A DNA stretch of 14,509 nt from positions 1 to 14,509 of the forward strand of contig JAGYNX010000022.1 of the NCBI GenBank assembly GCA_018399855.1, given 5' to 3'. How positions within the stretch are numbered: the stretch's first letter is position 1; every line of letters begins with the position of its first letter. Position numbers and translations under genes: made by a program. The DNA is from Spirochaetota bacterium (GTDB lineage Bacteria; Spirochaetota; UBA4802; UB4802). This document shows, one piece after another, positions 6,780 through 14,105 of the stretch. The notes beneath the pieces are model-generated. The model saw only the letters and a list, made by a program, of their open reading frames with translations, had not been told where the DNA came from and made no database searches.

Positions 6780-8281
6780 TCTCCGGGTGATTCTTCGCTT
6801 TCATATTTCACTTCGTAACGAAGCCCGCGCATAATGGCCAGGCAGAGAAAAAGCATGACAATGGTGAAGGGAAGGGCTGCCGCGATTACCATTTTTTTCA
6901 ACGCCTCTACACCCCCTGAAAGCAGCAATATTGACGCGGTAGCGGACTGTAAAATGCCCCAGAGAAGTTTTCTCGACATGGGTGGATTCAGGTCGCCCCG
7001 TGATGTCATCATGGCAAGCACGTAGGTTGCCGAGTCGGCCGATGTGATAAAGAATACCGCAAGCAGTACTACCGCCGTTATGGTTAGCGGCATAGACAGG
7101 GGGTAGTGTTCAAAAACCTGGAACAGTGCGGTGGAGACGTTTTCAACAGCGTTACCCGCGATCTCAACACCCTGGAAGAGCTCAAGGTGCAGGGCGGATC
7201 CCCCAAACACCGAGAACCAGGCGAATGTAAGTACCGTTGGTACGAAGAGGGTAACCAGGATAAACTCCTTGATGGTGCGTCCCCGTGAGATGCTGGCGAT
7301 AAAGAGTCCCACGAAGGGAGACCAGGCGATCCACGTGGCCCAGTAGAAGAGCGTCCATTCTTTTGTCCAGCGGTATCCCTCGAAGGGATGGGTGTTCAGG
7401 CTCATGTCAAGCAGTGAGGAGAAGTAGTTGCCCACCGTGCTGGTGAATATATTCAGGATGTAAGAGGTGGGCCCTATGGCAAGCATTAACATCATCAGTA
7501 TAATGGCCACGATAATATTGGTTTTGCTGAGTATCTGTATTCCTTTATCCAGGCCGGAGATGCTTGATATCATGAAGAGTACGGTAACTGTTGCGATGAT
7601 CACCAGGGTCATCTGCATGGTATCGGGTATCCCGAATGCCTCTGATAGTCCGCTGTTTATCTGCATGGCCCCAAGCCCCAGGGATGTGGCGATACCGAAA
7701 ACCGTGGCAAATACTGCTAGTATGTCTATGAAATAACCGGTGATGCCGTATATCCTTGGACCGATAAGAGGATAGAAACAGCTTGAGATGAGAAAGGGCA
7801 TATCCCTTCTGAAACAGAAGTAGGCGATGGCAAGACTCATGATGATATATATGGCCCACGGATGCAGTCCCCAGTGAAAAAAGGAGTACTGCATGGAAAA
7901 ACGTGCCGCTTCACCGGATGCCTGCTGAATATATGCCGGGGGGTTCATGTAATGACTGAAGGGCTCTGCCACGCCGAAGAAAATGAGACCAATACCCATG
8001 CCGGCGGCAAAGAGCATGCTGAGCCAGCCGAAATAGTTGTACTGCGGTTTCTCGTAATCCTTGCCCAGCTTGATCTTGCCGTACCTGCTGAAGGCAAGCC
8101 ACAGGCTGAATACCAGGAATACGAATACCGAAACGAGGTATCCCCACCCGAAATGATCGATGATATTCTTATGCACATAAGAAGAGATAACGTAGAGATT
8201 ATCCGGATCATATATTCCAAATGAGACCAGGAGTGCAACTATGAAAAGTGAAATGTAGAACACGATGTTTTTTGTATGCAT
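6770..8281 (-). CDS. BCCT-family betaine/carnitine/choline transporter
   Basis: Inner-membrane secondary transporter (503 aa, about 12 TM helices) for quaternary ammonium compounds, probably a compatible solute such as glycine betaine. TM3 has GMGIGL (94-99), the Gly-x-Gly-x-Gly motif of Na+-coupled members. TM4 has W137-GLHP-W142-AI-Y145, the aromatic substrate box. TM8 has FYWATWIAWSPFVG (312-325), the BCCT signature, followed by the ISRGRTIKEF loop. Both tails are short: only a few residues precede TM1 and fewer than 20 follow TM12, so the long C-terminal osmosensing helix known in BetP is absent. ATG at 8281 is chosen because AGG lies 9 nt upstream; the in-frame TTG at 8290 has no spaced ribosome site. 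An 18-nt gap follows the upstream usp gene, so the two are probably cotranscribed. Confidence 0.93.
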   Translation of the reverse strand: MHTKNIVFYISLFIVALLVSFGIYDPDNLYVISSYVHKNIIDHFGWGYLVSVFVFLVFSLWLAFSRYGKIKLGKDYEKPQYNYFGWLSMLFAAGMGIGLIFFGVAEPFSHYMNPPAYIQQASGEAARFSMQYSFFHWGLHPWAIYIIMSLAIAYFCFRRDMPFLISSCFYPLIGPRIYGITGYFIDILAVFATVFGIATSLGLGAMQINSGLSEAFGIPDTMQMTLVIIATVTVLFMISSISGLDKGIQILSKTNIIVAIILMMLMLAIGPTSYILNIFTSTVGNYFSSLLDMSLNTHPFEGYRWTKEWTLFYWATWIAWSPFVGLFIASISRGRTIKEFILVTLFVPTVLTFAWFSVFGGSALHLELFQGVEIAGNAVENVSTALFQVFEHYPLSMPLTITAVVLLAVFFITSADSATYVLAMMTSRGDLNPPMSRKLLWGILQSATASILLLSGGVEALKKMVIAAALPFTIVMLFLCLAIMRGLRYEVKYESEESPGEGQ

Positions 8282-8299
8282 TTGCCGCAACCTGTACTA

Positions 8300-9109
8300 T
8301 TACCTGGGAATGATGAGTACCGAGACCCTTGACCTGTGGGCGATGCTCTCTGCTGTTGATCCCATCACCTTCTGCATGGTAGAGGGGTCGGTATATTTTC
8401 CAATTACTATCACATCAGCGCCGTTTTTTCTTGCCTGGCGCAGTATAACCCTTTTGGGATTACCGATTGAAGCCACGGTTTCTATCTGGTCGAAAGACTC
8501 AACACACTTGTCCTTCAGCGTGAGAAGCTTATTGTGCACCCGCCGCAGTCTTGTCTGTTCGGCGTTGGGATCGGGTGCCCGTTGCCCCACGTTGAGAATA
8601 ATAAGCTGATTTGCTTTCAGGCCATCATAATTCAGGTAGGGAAGAATGGTGTGATCATTCGCTTCAAAATCAGTGGCGTACAGTACCGCGTTGAGCCGGG
8701 TATCCGATGAAGAGAACAGTGAGCGTTTGAACATGAATATGGGGATATCAGAAAGCCGAATGACATCTTTTGTGTGACTTCCCATCAGGGTGTAGCGAAT
8801 AAATGGTTTCTTTTTCCATGTCATGCATATAAAACCGATATCCAGTTCACTGGCTGCCCTGGTTATCTCGGTGGCAATATGGCCGCTTCTGAGAAGAATT
8901 TCGATGTTGAACCCGTATTCTTCCAGTTCTTCTTTTATGGCCGAGAGTTTTTTCTGGGCGTGAACAGCCTGTTTCCCGCTCAGGTCGCTGGAAAGCACGG
9001 TAAGCAGTATAAGGCGCTGTGTATCAAAGCTTTTTAATGACCGGGCAAGGGAATGAATATTGCCCATGGATTCTTTCAGGTTCAGGGGAAAAAGCACGTT
9101 GGCAAACAA
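8300..9109 (-). CDS. Tandem-domain universal stress protein (UspA family)
   Basis: Soluble protein of 269 aa with two Usp folds. Domain 1 (about 1-130) is degenerate but keeps a late GS (G110-S111). Domain 2 (about 137-269) has VLYATDFEAND (142-152) and the nucleotide-loop region VIGKYTDPSTMQKVMGST. There the usual G-x2-G-x9-G-S/T spacing is kept, but the second Gly is T240 (G237, T240, G250, S251). A TTG start at 9109 is supported by GGAGG (9116-9120) 6 nt upstream and by MFANVLFPLN, a typical Usp beginning; no in-frame ATG occurs until codon 15. It lies immediately upstream of the BCCT gene. Usp proteins beside osmolyte transporters (for example TeaD with TeaABC) can modulate transport, and that role is the inference here. 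ATP binding is uncertain because of the Gly-to-Thr change. Confidence 0.85.
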   Translation of the reverse strand: MFANVLFPLNLKESMGNIHSLARSLKSFDTQRLILLTVLSSDLSGKQAVHAQKKLSAIKEELEEYGFNIEILLRSGHIATEITRAASELDIGFICMTWKKKPFIRYTLMGSHTKDVIRLSDIPIFMFKRSLFSSSDTRLNAVLYATDFEANDHTILPYLNYDGLKANQLIILNVGQRAPDPNAEQTRLRRVHNKLLTLKDKCVESFDQIETVASIGNPKRVILRQARKNGADVIVIGKYTDPSTMQKVMGSTAESIAHRSRVSVLIIPR

Positions 9110-9115
9110 GTTCTG

Positions 9116-9120
9116 CCTCC
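9116..9120 (-). promoter_or_regulatory. Shine-Dalgarno GGAGG deciding the usp TTG start
   Basis: GGAGG on the minus strand, 6 nt before the TTG at 9109. It makes the rare start codon credible. Confidence 0.7.
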
Positions 9121-9155
9121 ATGGGAAAAGTGGTTACTGCCATAAGAATAGAGTC

Positions 9156-9184
9156 GTTATGCCATATCCTTTTTGTGAGGTCAA
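9156..9184 (-). promoter_or_regulatory. Putative promoter of the usp-BCCT unit
   Basis: On the minus strand, TTGACC (plus 9179-9184), a 17-bp spacer and CATAAC (9156-9161). The start would be near 9149 with a leader of about 40 nt. Consensus match only. Confidence 0.45.
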
Positions 9185-9218
9185 GAAGGTTACTGCTTAA
9201 TATTGGTTGAATTTTTAG

Positions 9219-9250
9219 CCACAGATAGACACAGATTCACACAGATAAGT
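9219..9250. repeat. 10-base period repeat ACAGATnnAC, 3 copies
   Basis: Units acagatagac (9221-9230), acagattcac (9231-9240) and acagataagt (9241-9250), with a partial preceding unit. It is intergenic between usp and the 3-hydroxyacyl-CoA dehydrogenase gene and merges into the heptamer repeat that follows. Confidence 0.75.
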
Positions 9251-9268
9251 GAAAAGTGAGAAGTGATG
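9248..9268 (+). repeat. Heptamer tandem repeat AGTGAAN, 3 copies
   Basis: agtgaaa, agtgaga, agtgatg; a further in-register agtgatt lies at 9276-9282. It has the same unit as the array at 1122-1156, about 8 kb away. Confidence 0.75.
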
Positions 9269-9296
9269 CATGATCAGTGATTACTGATCATACATC
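9265..9296 (-). terminator. Strong hairpin after the acyl-CoA cluster
   Basis: ATGATCAGT-gatt-ACTGATCAT is a perfect 9-bp inverted repeat. It extends to a 14-position stem with one C/A mismatch through the outer GATG/CATC. It starts 3 nt beyond the stop codon of the 3-hydroxyacyl-CoA dehydrogenase gene. No T-run follows on the minus strand, so it may be a transcript-end or stability structure, not a classic intrinsic terminator. Confidence 0.5.
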
Positions 9297-9299
9297 CTC

Positions 9300-10202
9300 T
9301 TACTTTTCTAAGAAATCCTTCCTTGTGAATTCGGGTGTGGGGTAGTTGTAAAAGCCTTTGCCGGTTTTACTGCCAAGGTCCCCGCGGTCAACGTACTCTT
9401 TCATGAATTCCGCGTTCTTTTTGCCCTGCGGGTCGTCAAGTTTCTCCGCCCAGTAATGGGTGATCTTCCAGACGGTGTCAAGACCGACACTGTCCATGAT
9501 GCCGAAGGGCCCTATGGGGGTATGCATAACTCCCATCCATGCACGATCGATGTCCTCAACCGAGGCCACGTCGTTTGCGGCTAGCTGTTGGGCAGATTTG
9601 AAGAGGGCCGACAGCATCATGTTAAACACGTAACCGGGGCTTTGCTTTTTCATTACCAGGGGAAGCTGCCCGATATCGCGGGCAAAAGTTTCAACGGTTT
9701 CCATGGTTTCGGGTGAAGTGCCGGGGTGGGGCATGACGTCAACCACCTTCGTGATACGTATATCGTGAAAGTGCAGGGCGGCAAGGCGGTCGGGACGACC
9801 CGTCTCTTCGGCGAACATGGAGGGAAGCAGGGTTGAGGTGTTGGTGGTGAAGATGGTGCGTGCCGGGCAGAGCTCGTTGAACTGGCCGAATACTTTTCCC
9901 TTGAGGGCGGGGTCTTCCGGTATGGATTCACTGATGATGTCGCAATCCCTGGCTGCTTCTTCCATGCTGGTGGTGAACACCAGCCTTTCGATGCCTTCAT
10001 CAACCGCCTGCGGGGACACGATGCCTGCTTCTGCCATCCACTTCATGAGTTTGAACATGCGTTTTTTCCCTTTCTCGAGAACTTCTTCGGATACGTCATA
10101 TACGAAAGTGCTGTAGCCATGGGTGGCAGAAGCGGTGCCGATCTGCTGACCCATGGTGCCTGCTCCCAGGATGGTTACCTTTTTAATGTCTTCAGCCTTC
10201 AT
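9300..10202 (-). CDS. 3-hydroxyacyl-CoA dehydrogenase family protein
   Basis: NAD-dependent oxidation of an L-3-hydroxyacyl-CoA (or reverse reduction of a 3-oxoacyl-CoA) is the family reaction. The 300-aa protein has a Rossmann domain with GAGTMG (13-18), ESIPED (92-97) and NTSTL (121-125). The C-terminal helical dimer domain includes SPGYVFNMMLSALF (188-201) and GPFGIMDSVGLDTVW (231-245). The active site differs from textbook enzymes: the region usually HFFNP...VE reads H144-FHD...VVD155. It is one residue shorter, with Asp for the usual Glu and no NP pair; that suggests a distinct subfamily with a different acyl substrate. ATG 10202 has GGGGGA 4 nt upstream. It follows the kinase gene by 11 nt, so they are cotranslated neighbours. 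In an ACAD10/11-like pathway this enzyme would act last, on the 3-hydroxyacyl-CoA product. Confidence 0.88.
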   Translation of the reverse strand: MKAEDIKKVTILGAGTMGQQIGTASATHGYSTFVYDVSEEVLEKGKKRMFKLMKWMAEAGIVSPQAVDEGIERLVFTTSMEEAARDCDIISESIPEDPALKGKVFGQFNELCPARTIFTTNTSTLLPSMFAEETGRPDRLAALHFHDIRITKVVDVMPHPGTSPETMETVETFARDIGQLPLVMKKQSPGYVFNMMLSALFKSAQQLAANDVASVEDIDRAWMGVMHTPIGPFGIMDSVGLDTVWKITHYWAEKLDDPQGKKNAEFMKEYVDRGDLGSKTGKGFYNYPTPEFTRKDFLEK

Positions 10203-10213
10203 TGTGTCCCCCT

Positions 10214-11281
10214 TTATAATTTCGAGTTTTGTACTATATTCATGGCGGTGCCTTCGAGGATGTTTACCGCGTGTATGAGCATCTTGAACCGTTCGTCCTT
10301 CGTCTGTCCGTGATAATACCGGTAGTATATCTGCTGCGCGATACCAGCCAGGCGGAATAAACCGAAGGTGAGATAGAAGTCGAAGTTGTCGATCTTCATG
10401 CCCGAGAGCTTCGCGTAATACTCAACCTGGTCGTCCCGTTTCATCATCCCTTCTTCGGTAGTGGGTAGGGTACGAACCATCTTCAGCATGTCCGGGTCGT
10501 CATGGTTTACCCAGTAGGCAAGTGATGATCCAAGGTCCATCAGGGGATCACCGATGGTGGACATCTCCCAGTCGAGCACGCCGATGATCTTTAACGGGTC
10601 GTCGGGGTCAAGCACCACGTTGTCGAACTTGTAGTCGTTGTGAATGATACAGGGTCTGTCGGTGTCCGGGGGCATCTTTTCCTGGAGCCAGCCCATCACT
10701 TCTTCGAAGTCTTTTGCGTCAGGGGTGCGGGCGTCACGGTAACGGCGGCTCCACCCTTCAACCTGCCGCTGCACATAGCCTTCAGGATTGCCAAAACCGG
10801 CAAGGCCGATGGACTTATAATCAACCGAATGCAGTTCGTGCTGAACCCTTACCAGGTTTTCGCAAAGCTGCCATGCCTCTGAAGTACTGAAGGATATGCC
10901 GGGGGGGATATCTTTTCTCAGGATGATGCCCTTCAGTCGTTCCATCACGTAAAACGGGGCACCGATCACCGATTCATCTTCGCAGTGTACGATGGGACGG
11001 GGGCAATAAGGGAAGACGGGACACAATGCCGAGAGCATACGGTACTCCCGTCCCATGTCATGTGCGGTCTTCGCTTTCTTTCCGAAAGGAGGCCTGCGCA
11101 GCACGTATTCTTTCTCACCTGACTGCAGCAGGTAGGTGAGGTTGGAATACCCGCTTGGAAACTGCTTCACGGTAACCTCGTGTGTTATCTCCGGCACGGT
11201 TTCCTGTAAATACGCGGATACCGCCGTAATATCAAGCTCTTCACCTTCACGTACCTCTTTTGCCCTGTCTATATCAGCCAT
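10214..11281 (-). CDS. APH-fold phosphotransferase, ACAD10/ACAD11 kinase-domain type (LvaA-like)
   Basis: A 355-aa soluble kinase-fold protein, closest in motif style to the N-terminal domain of ACAD11 and to LvaA, which phosphorylates 4-hydroxyacyl-CoA. FPSGYSNLTY (41-50) is the nucleotide loop, and YVLRRPPFGKK (59-69) supplies the ATP-contacting basic strand. APFYVMERLKG (108-118) is the hinge. H214-ND-YKFD-N221 is the catalytic loop (family HxDxxxxN, D216 the base). VLDWEMSTIGDPLMDLG (235-251) holds the metal-binding D237 and is almost diagnostic for the ACAD10/11 branch. ATG 11281 has GGAGGGG 4 nt upstream. It sits 11 nt before the dehydrogenase gene and shares the strand with the ACAD gene, as two parts of the eukaryotic fusion would. 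An antibiotic kinase is unlikely given motifs and context. The phosphorylated substrate is inferred, not shown. Confidence 0.88.
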   Translation of the reverse strand: MADIDRAKEVREGEELDITAVSAYLQETVPEITHEVTVKQFPSGYSNLTYLLQSGEKEYVLRRPPFGKKAKTAHDMGREYRMLSALCPVFPYCPRPIVHCEDESVIGAPFYVMERLKGIILRKDIPPGISFSTSEAWQLCENLVRVQHELHSVDYKSIGLAGFGNPEGYVQRQVEGWSRRYRDARTPDAKDFEEVMGWLQEKMPPDTDRPCIIHNDYKFDNVVLDPDDPLKIIGVLDWEMSTIGDPLMDLGSSLAYWVNHDDPDMLKMVRTLPTTEEGMMKRDDQVEYYAKLSGMKIDNFDFYLTFGLFRLAGIAQQIYYRYYHGQTKDERFKMLIHAVNILEGTAMNIVQNSKL

Positions 11282-11311
11282 GTTCCCCTCCTTGTCTTTC
11301 GTTTTTTCTTT

Positions 11312-11428
11312 CCCCTCCCCCTTGATGGGGGAGGGTTAGGGTGGGGGTGCGTTGAGTATGGGACTGCAAGGTGATTTCATTGAAATGTAACGCACCCTCC
11401 CCCGGCCCCTCCCGTCAAGGGAGGGGGG
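11312..11428. repeat. Compound palindromic element (REP/MITE-like), CCCTCCC family
   Basis: Hairpin 1 is CCCTCCCCC (11313-11321), loop TTGAT, GGGGGAGGG (11327-11335), a perfect 9-bp stem. Hairpin 2 is CCCCTCCC (11406-11413), loop GTCAA, GGGAGGGG (11419-11426), a perfect 8-bp stem. The two halves are also inverted copies of one another, with TGCGTT near 11348-11353 against AACGCA near 11389-11394, around a central spacer of about 35 bp. The element occupies almost the whole gap between tetR and the kinase gene. Hairpin 2 begins its pairing 5 nt beyond the tetR stop, so on the minus strand it may terminate or attenuate transcription from the upstream genes. Confidence 0.75.
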
Positions 11429-11433
11429 TAGAA

Positions 11434-12117
11434 TTATGTATCCAATATCGACGTCTCTATCATTCCAGTTATATAATCCGCGTACATGTCGACGTTCACG
11501 TTGCGTTGCCTGAACTTCCAGCGTTTCAGGTACCAGTCCTGCATGAGTGCCTTGATGGCACCTGCGGTCAGCAGTTCATCCTGGATGCTGAATACCTGCG
11601 CGGCTTTCCCGTCCTGCAGAATTTCTATGACGATCTTTTCTGTCATCAGTTCGCTCTCTATGGAGCGTTTGCGGTCTTGTTTGTCCATGGCCCGTGTTTC
11701 CATGAAGAAAAAGTAGAACCACTGCTGCATCAACTCGCTCAGGTAGAGGTGTGCCCGGATAAAGGCCCGCAGCTTCTCAAGAGGGCTGGTGATATCACGC
11801 AGCTCTGCCTCAAGGTGGGTCTTCACGGTGCGTTGGCCGAAATCCTGTATGAGGTAGAGCAACTCCTCCTTGCTTGCGAAGTATGAGTAGAGGGCGCCCA
11901 TGCTGAGCCCCGACTCACGGCTGAGGTCGCGCAGGCTCATGGCGTCAAAGCCCTTGCGGATGCTGATGGCAAGGGTGGTCTCAACGATGTTTGACAGGTT
12001 GCGCACAACCACCTCTTCCTTCTTGATCTTGAGCCGGTTTTTATTCGCATGGTAGAAGTCCCTGCAGATACTTTCCATGGAGAAGCGGTGCTGCTGTTTG
12101 AATTCTTCAAATGTCAT
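11434..12117 (-). CDS. TetR/AcrR-family transcriptional regulator
   Basis: A 227-aa DNA-binding repressor type. The helix-turn-helix is AMSLRDLSRESGLSMGALYSYF (59-80), preceded by helix VETTLAISIRKGF (45-57) and followed by SKEELLYLI (82-90), the standard TetR arrangement. About 40 residues precede this domain, longer than usual, rich in Lys/Arg and probably helical. The C-terminal ligand and dimer domain (about 95-227) is hydrophobic and aromatic (WFYFFFME, 133-140), compatible with an acyl-CoA ligand. It lies between the ACAD gene (27-nt gap) and the kinase gene, inside the cluster it most likely controls. A palindrome AACGAgcgtTCGTT at 14347-14360, in the divergent control region of the cluster and etfB, is a plausible operator. 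ATG 12117 has no strong ribosome site, so translational coupling to the upstream gene is possible. Confidence 0.9.
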   Translation of the reverse strand: MTFEEFKQQHRFSMESICRDFYHANKNRLKIKKEEVVVRNLSNIVETTLAISIRKGFDAMSLRDLSRESGLSMGALYSYFASKEELLYLIQDFGQRTVKTHLEAELRDITSPLEKLRAFIRAHLYLSELMQQWFYFFFMETRAMDKQDRKRSIESELMTEKIVIEILQDGKAAQVFSIQDELLTAGAIKALMQDWYLKRWKFRQRNVNVDMYADYITGMIETSILDT

Positions 12118-12144
12118 ATCCGGTTACCCGTTATGCTCATGCCG

Positions 12145-13338
12145 TTACGCGTACGACTTCAGTATGCGCTTCGCAAGTGAAGCCTTGTGCACTTCGTCGG
12201 CGCCGTCGTATATCCGGGACGCACGCTCGTGCCTGTAGAAGAAGGCAAGTATGGTGTCATCGGTCATGCCAAGTCCGCCGTGTACCTGCAGTGCCCGGTC
12301 AACTACCTGGTTCATGGTGTTGGCAACCACGTACTTGATCATGGAGATGTCGTCACGTGCCTCCTTTGGCCCCACCGTGTCGATGCGCCAGGCGGCGTAG
12401 AGGGTCATGAGGCGGGCTGCCTGTATCTCGGCGGCCGACTCGGCTACCCAGTTCTGCACGGTCTGGCGGGTGGCAAGGGTCTTCCCGTCGGGGGAGATCA
12501 CCCGGTAGTTGGCCCGCTGGCAGAGCAGGTCGAAGGCCCGCTTGCAGATGCCCAGCCATCGCATGCAGTGATGGATGCGGCCGGGGCCAAGGCGTTCCTG
12601 TGCCATCACGAATCCCTGGCCCTCTTCGCCGAGAAGGTTTTCCTGGGGTACGCGGCATGACTGAAACAGCACTTCACCGTGGCTGAAGTAATCGCTGCCG
12701 CTGTGTCCCATAACGGGGATGTTGCGAACAAGGTTAAAACCAGGGGCGTCAGTGGGTACGATGATCATGCTTGCCTGCAGGTATGGATGGGCTTCGGGGT
12801 TGGTGACCAACATGGCGATGGCAAACTCGGAACCGTCGGCGGCGGTTGTGTACCACTTGTGCCCGTTGATGACGTACTCGTCCCCCTCCTTAACGCCGGT
12901 GCTTTCAAGCATGACGGGGTTTGAGCCGGGCATGTCAACTTCTGTCATGGCGAAGCAGCTGCGTATCTTTCCCGCGGTGAGGGGTTCAAGGTATTTCTTC
13001 TTCTGCTCTTCTGTGCCGTGCAGGTGCAGTATCTCGATGTTGCCGGCGTCGGGAGCCTGGCAGCCGAAGACGTAATGCCCCAGCGGTGAACGGCCAAGCG
13101 ACTCCGAGACAAGCCCGTGCTCCAGCATGGAAAGTCCCATGCCGCCAAGTTCCCTGGGGTGATTTGGCCCCCACAGTTCCATCTGCCGCACCATGTCCCG
13201 TTTCTTTTCAAGGTCGGGGATCATCTCGGTGAACTCCTTCGTGGTGAATTCATGTTCCATGGGGATGAGTTCTTTGTCTACGAACTCGTCGATCATGTTG
13301 AGTACTGCCTGCATCTTTTTCGATATTTTAAAATCCAT
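12145..13338 (-). CDS. Acyl-CoA dehydrogenase, ACAD10/ACAD11 type (LvaC-like)
   Basis: FAD-dependent acyl-CoA dehydrogenase-fold enzyme of 397 aa, normal full length. The N-terminal helical domain (about 1-125) is followed by FAMTEVDMPGSNP (129-141) and NGHKWYTTAADGSEF (158-172), the FAD and acyl-binding middle domain. GPGRIHHCMRWLG (251-263) is characteristic of ACAD10/11 homologues. QVHGGLGMTDD (351-361) is the FAD-binding C-terminal motif. RIYDGADEVH (375-384) places D378 where MCAD has its catalytic Glu; Asp in DGxDEVH is the rule in the ACAD10/11 group. In ACAD11 and LvaC, homologues act on phosphorylated 4-hydroxyacyl-CoA. Plain alpha,beta-dehydrogenation with ETF as acceptor is the alternative, and etfB is divergent next door. 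ATG 13338 has GGAGGA 5 nt upstream; the phosphatase-fold gene ends 21 nt upstream. Confidence 0.92.
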   Translation of the reverse strand: MDFKISKKMQAVLNMIDEFVDKELIPMEHEFTTKEFTEMIPDLEKKRDMVRQMELWGPNHPRELGGMGLSMLEHGLVSESLGRSPLGHYVFGCQAPDAGNIEILHLHGTEEQKKKYLEPLTAGKIRSCFAMTEVDMPGSNPVMLESTGVKEGDEYVINGHKWYTTAADGSEFAIAMLVTNPEAHPYLQASMIIVPTDAPGFNLVRNIPVMGHSGSDYFSHGEVLFQSCRVPQENLLGEEGQGFVMAQERLGPGRIHHCMRWLGICKRAFDLLCQRANYRVISPDGKTLATRQTVQNWVAESAAEIQAARLMTLYAAWRIDTVGPKEARDDISMIKYVVANTMNQVVDRALQVHGGLGMTDDTILAFFYRHERASRIYDGADEVHKASLAKRILKSYA

Positions 13339-13359
13339 GAGTTCCTCCGTTCTCTACCG

Positions 13360-14070
13360 TCAGCGGTAGGTTATTAAATTTTTGTCCGGCTGGTTCTCAA
13401 GATGGGCGTAGCTGTTAAAACCGGACATCATGATATCTTCACGCGTGCACTTGAACCTGCTCACCGAGCTGTTGGCTATCTGCCAGGTCACCCGCATGGT
13501 GTCCCGGTAGCCAAGGTTCAGCGCCCGCTGCACTGTTGCGGCGATGGGCCCACCGGAGGTGAATATGGCAATGGTCTTCCCCCGGCCGTTCTCTTTCATT
13601 ATTTTATCAAGACCCCGGTAGACACCGGTGACAAAATCCAGGTAGCGGGGTATGTAGAGATGGTCGCAGTCGCCGGATACCCACTTGAGCATGGTTGCCT
13701 CGAATACCCGCTGAAAGGACTTTCGGTGAGTGAATATCTGTTTCACGTCCTTTTCCAGGGAGGGGTTCTCTTCGAGAATGACGGGAATGATGGCAGTGAG
13801 TATGTCCTTCGAATTGTACTCGTTGAACTCCTCCATCATGTGTACCTCAACCACCGGGTTTCCCTTTTTGCGGTAGATGTTAAACAGGGTATCGGCGGTT
13901 GCGATCTGCCGTTTCAATGTGCCGGTAACGGCAAGGTCAAACCGTGCACCGATGGAGTGCAGGTACTCCGCAAGGATGCGTGACTGTTCATACCCCCGCC
14001 TGGAAAGTACATCGTAGTCTTCCTCCCCAAAAGAGGCCTGCCCGTGGCGTATCATGTAAATAGTGCTCAT
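13360..14070 (-). CDS. Histidine phosphatase superfamily protein (PGAM-like), variant active site
   Basis: A 236-aa protein of the phosphoglycerate-mutase-like (branch 1) phosphatase fold. It begins MSTIYMIRHGQAS: H9 in RHG is the phospho-accepting His and R8 its partner. SRRGYEQSRILAEYL (23-37), R54 in TGTLKRQIATAD (49-60) and E80/E81 in MEEFNEY follow the family plan. The usual second catalytic His (VsHGG) is replaced: the sequence reads IFTSGGPIAA with S172. ATG 14070 has AAGGAGA 4 nt upstream. A longer reading from 14127 would translate the intergenic repeat and is rejected. It is first in the minus-strand cluster, 21 nt before the ACAD gene and two genes before the kinase gene, so it may act on the same phosphorylated intermediate or be a structural or regulatory partner. 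Phosphatase activity is unproven. Confidence 0.85.
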   Translation of the reverse strand: MSTIYMIRHGQASFGEEDYDVLSRRGYEQSRILAEYLHSIGARFDLAVTGTLKRQIATADTLFNIYRKKGNPVVEVHMMEEFNEYNSKDILTAIIPVILEENPSLEKDVKQIFTHRKSFQRVFEATMLKWVSGDCDHLYIPRYLDFVTGVYRGLDKIMKENGRGKTIAIFTSGGPIAATVQRALNLGYRDTMRVTWQIANSSVSRFKCTREDIMMSGFNSYAHLENQPDKNLITYR

Positions 14071-14105
14071 GTGCTCTCCTTCGAAATGCAAACACGGATA
14101 AATGC

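Noticed and set aside
9219..9268. Possible CRISPR array
   Set aside because: Units of 7-10 bases with no spacers; a simple-period intergenic repeat.
10214..11281. Aminoglycoside-resistance phosphotransferase
   Set aside because: The fold is shared, but the DWEMSTIGDPLMDLG signature and the acyl-CoA gene neighbours point to the ACAD10/11 kinase branch.
12187..12660. 157-codon plus-strand frame inside the ACAD gene
   Set aside because: Antisense shadow of a G/C-rich coding gene; no recognisable domain or ribosome site. The same applies to 13402-13983 and 11371-11886.
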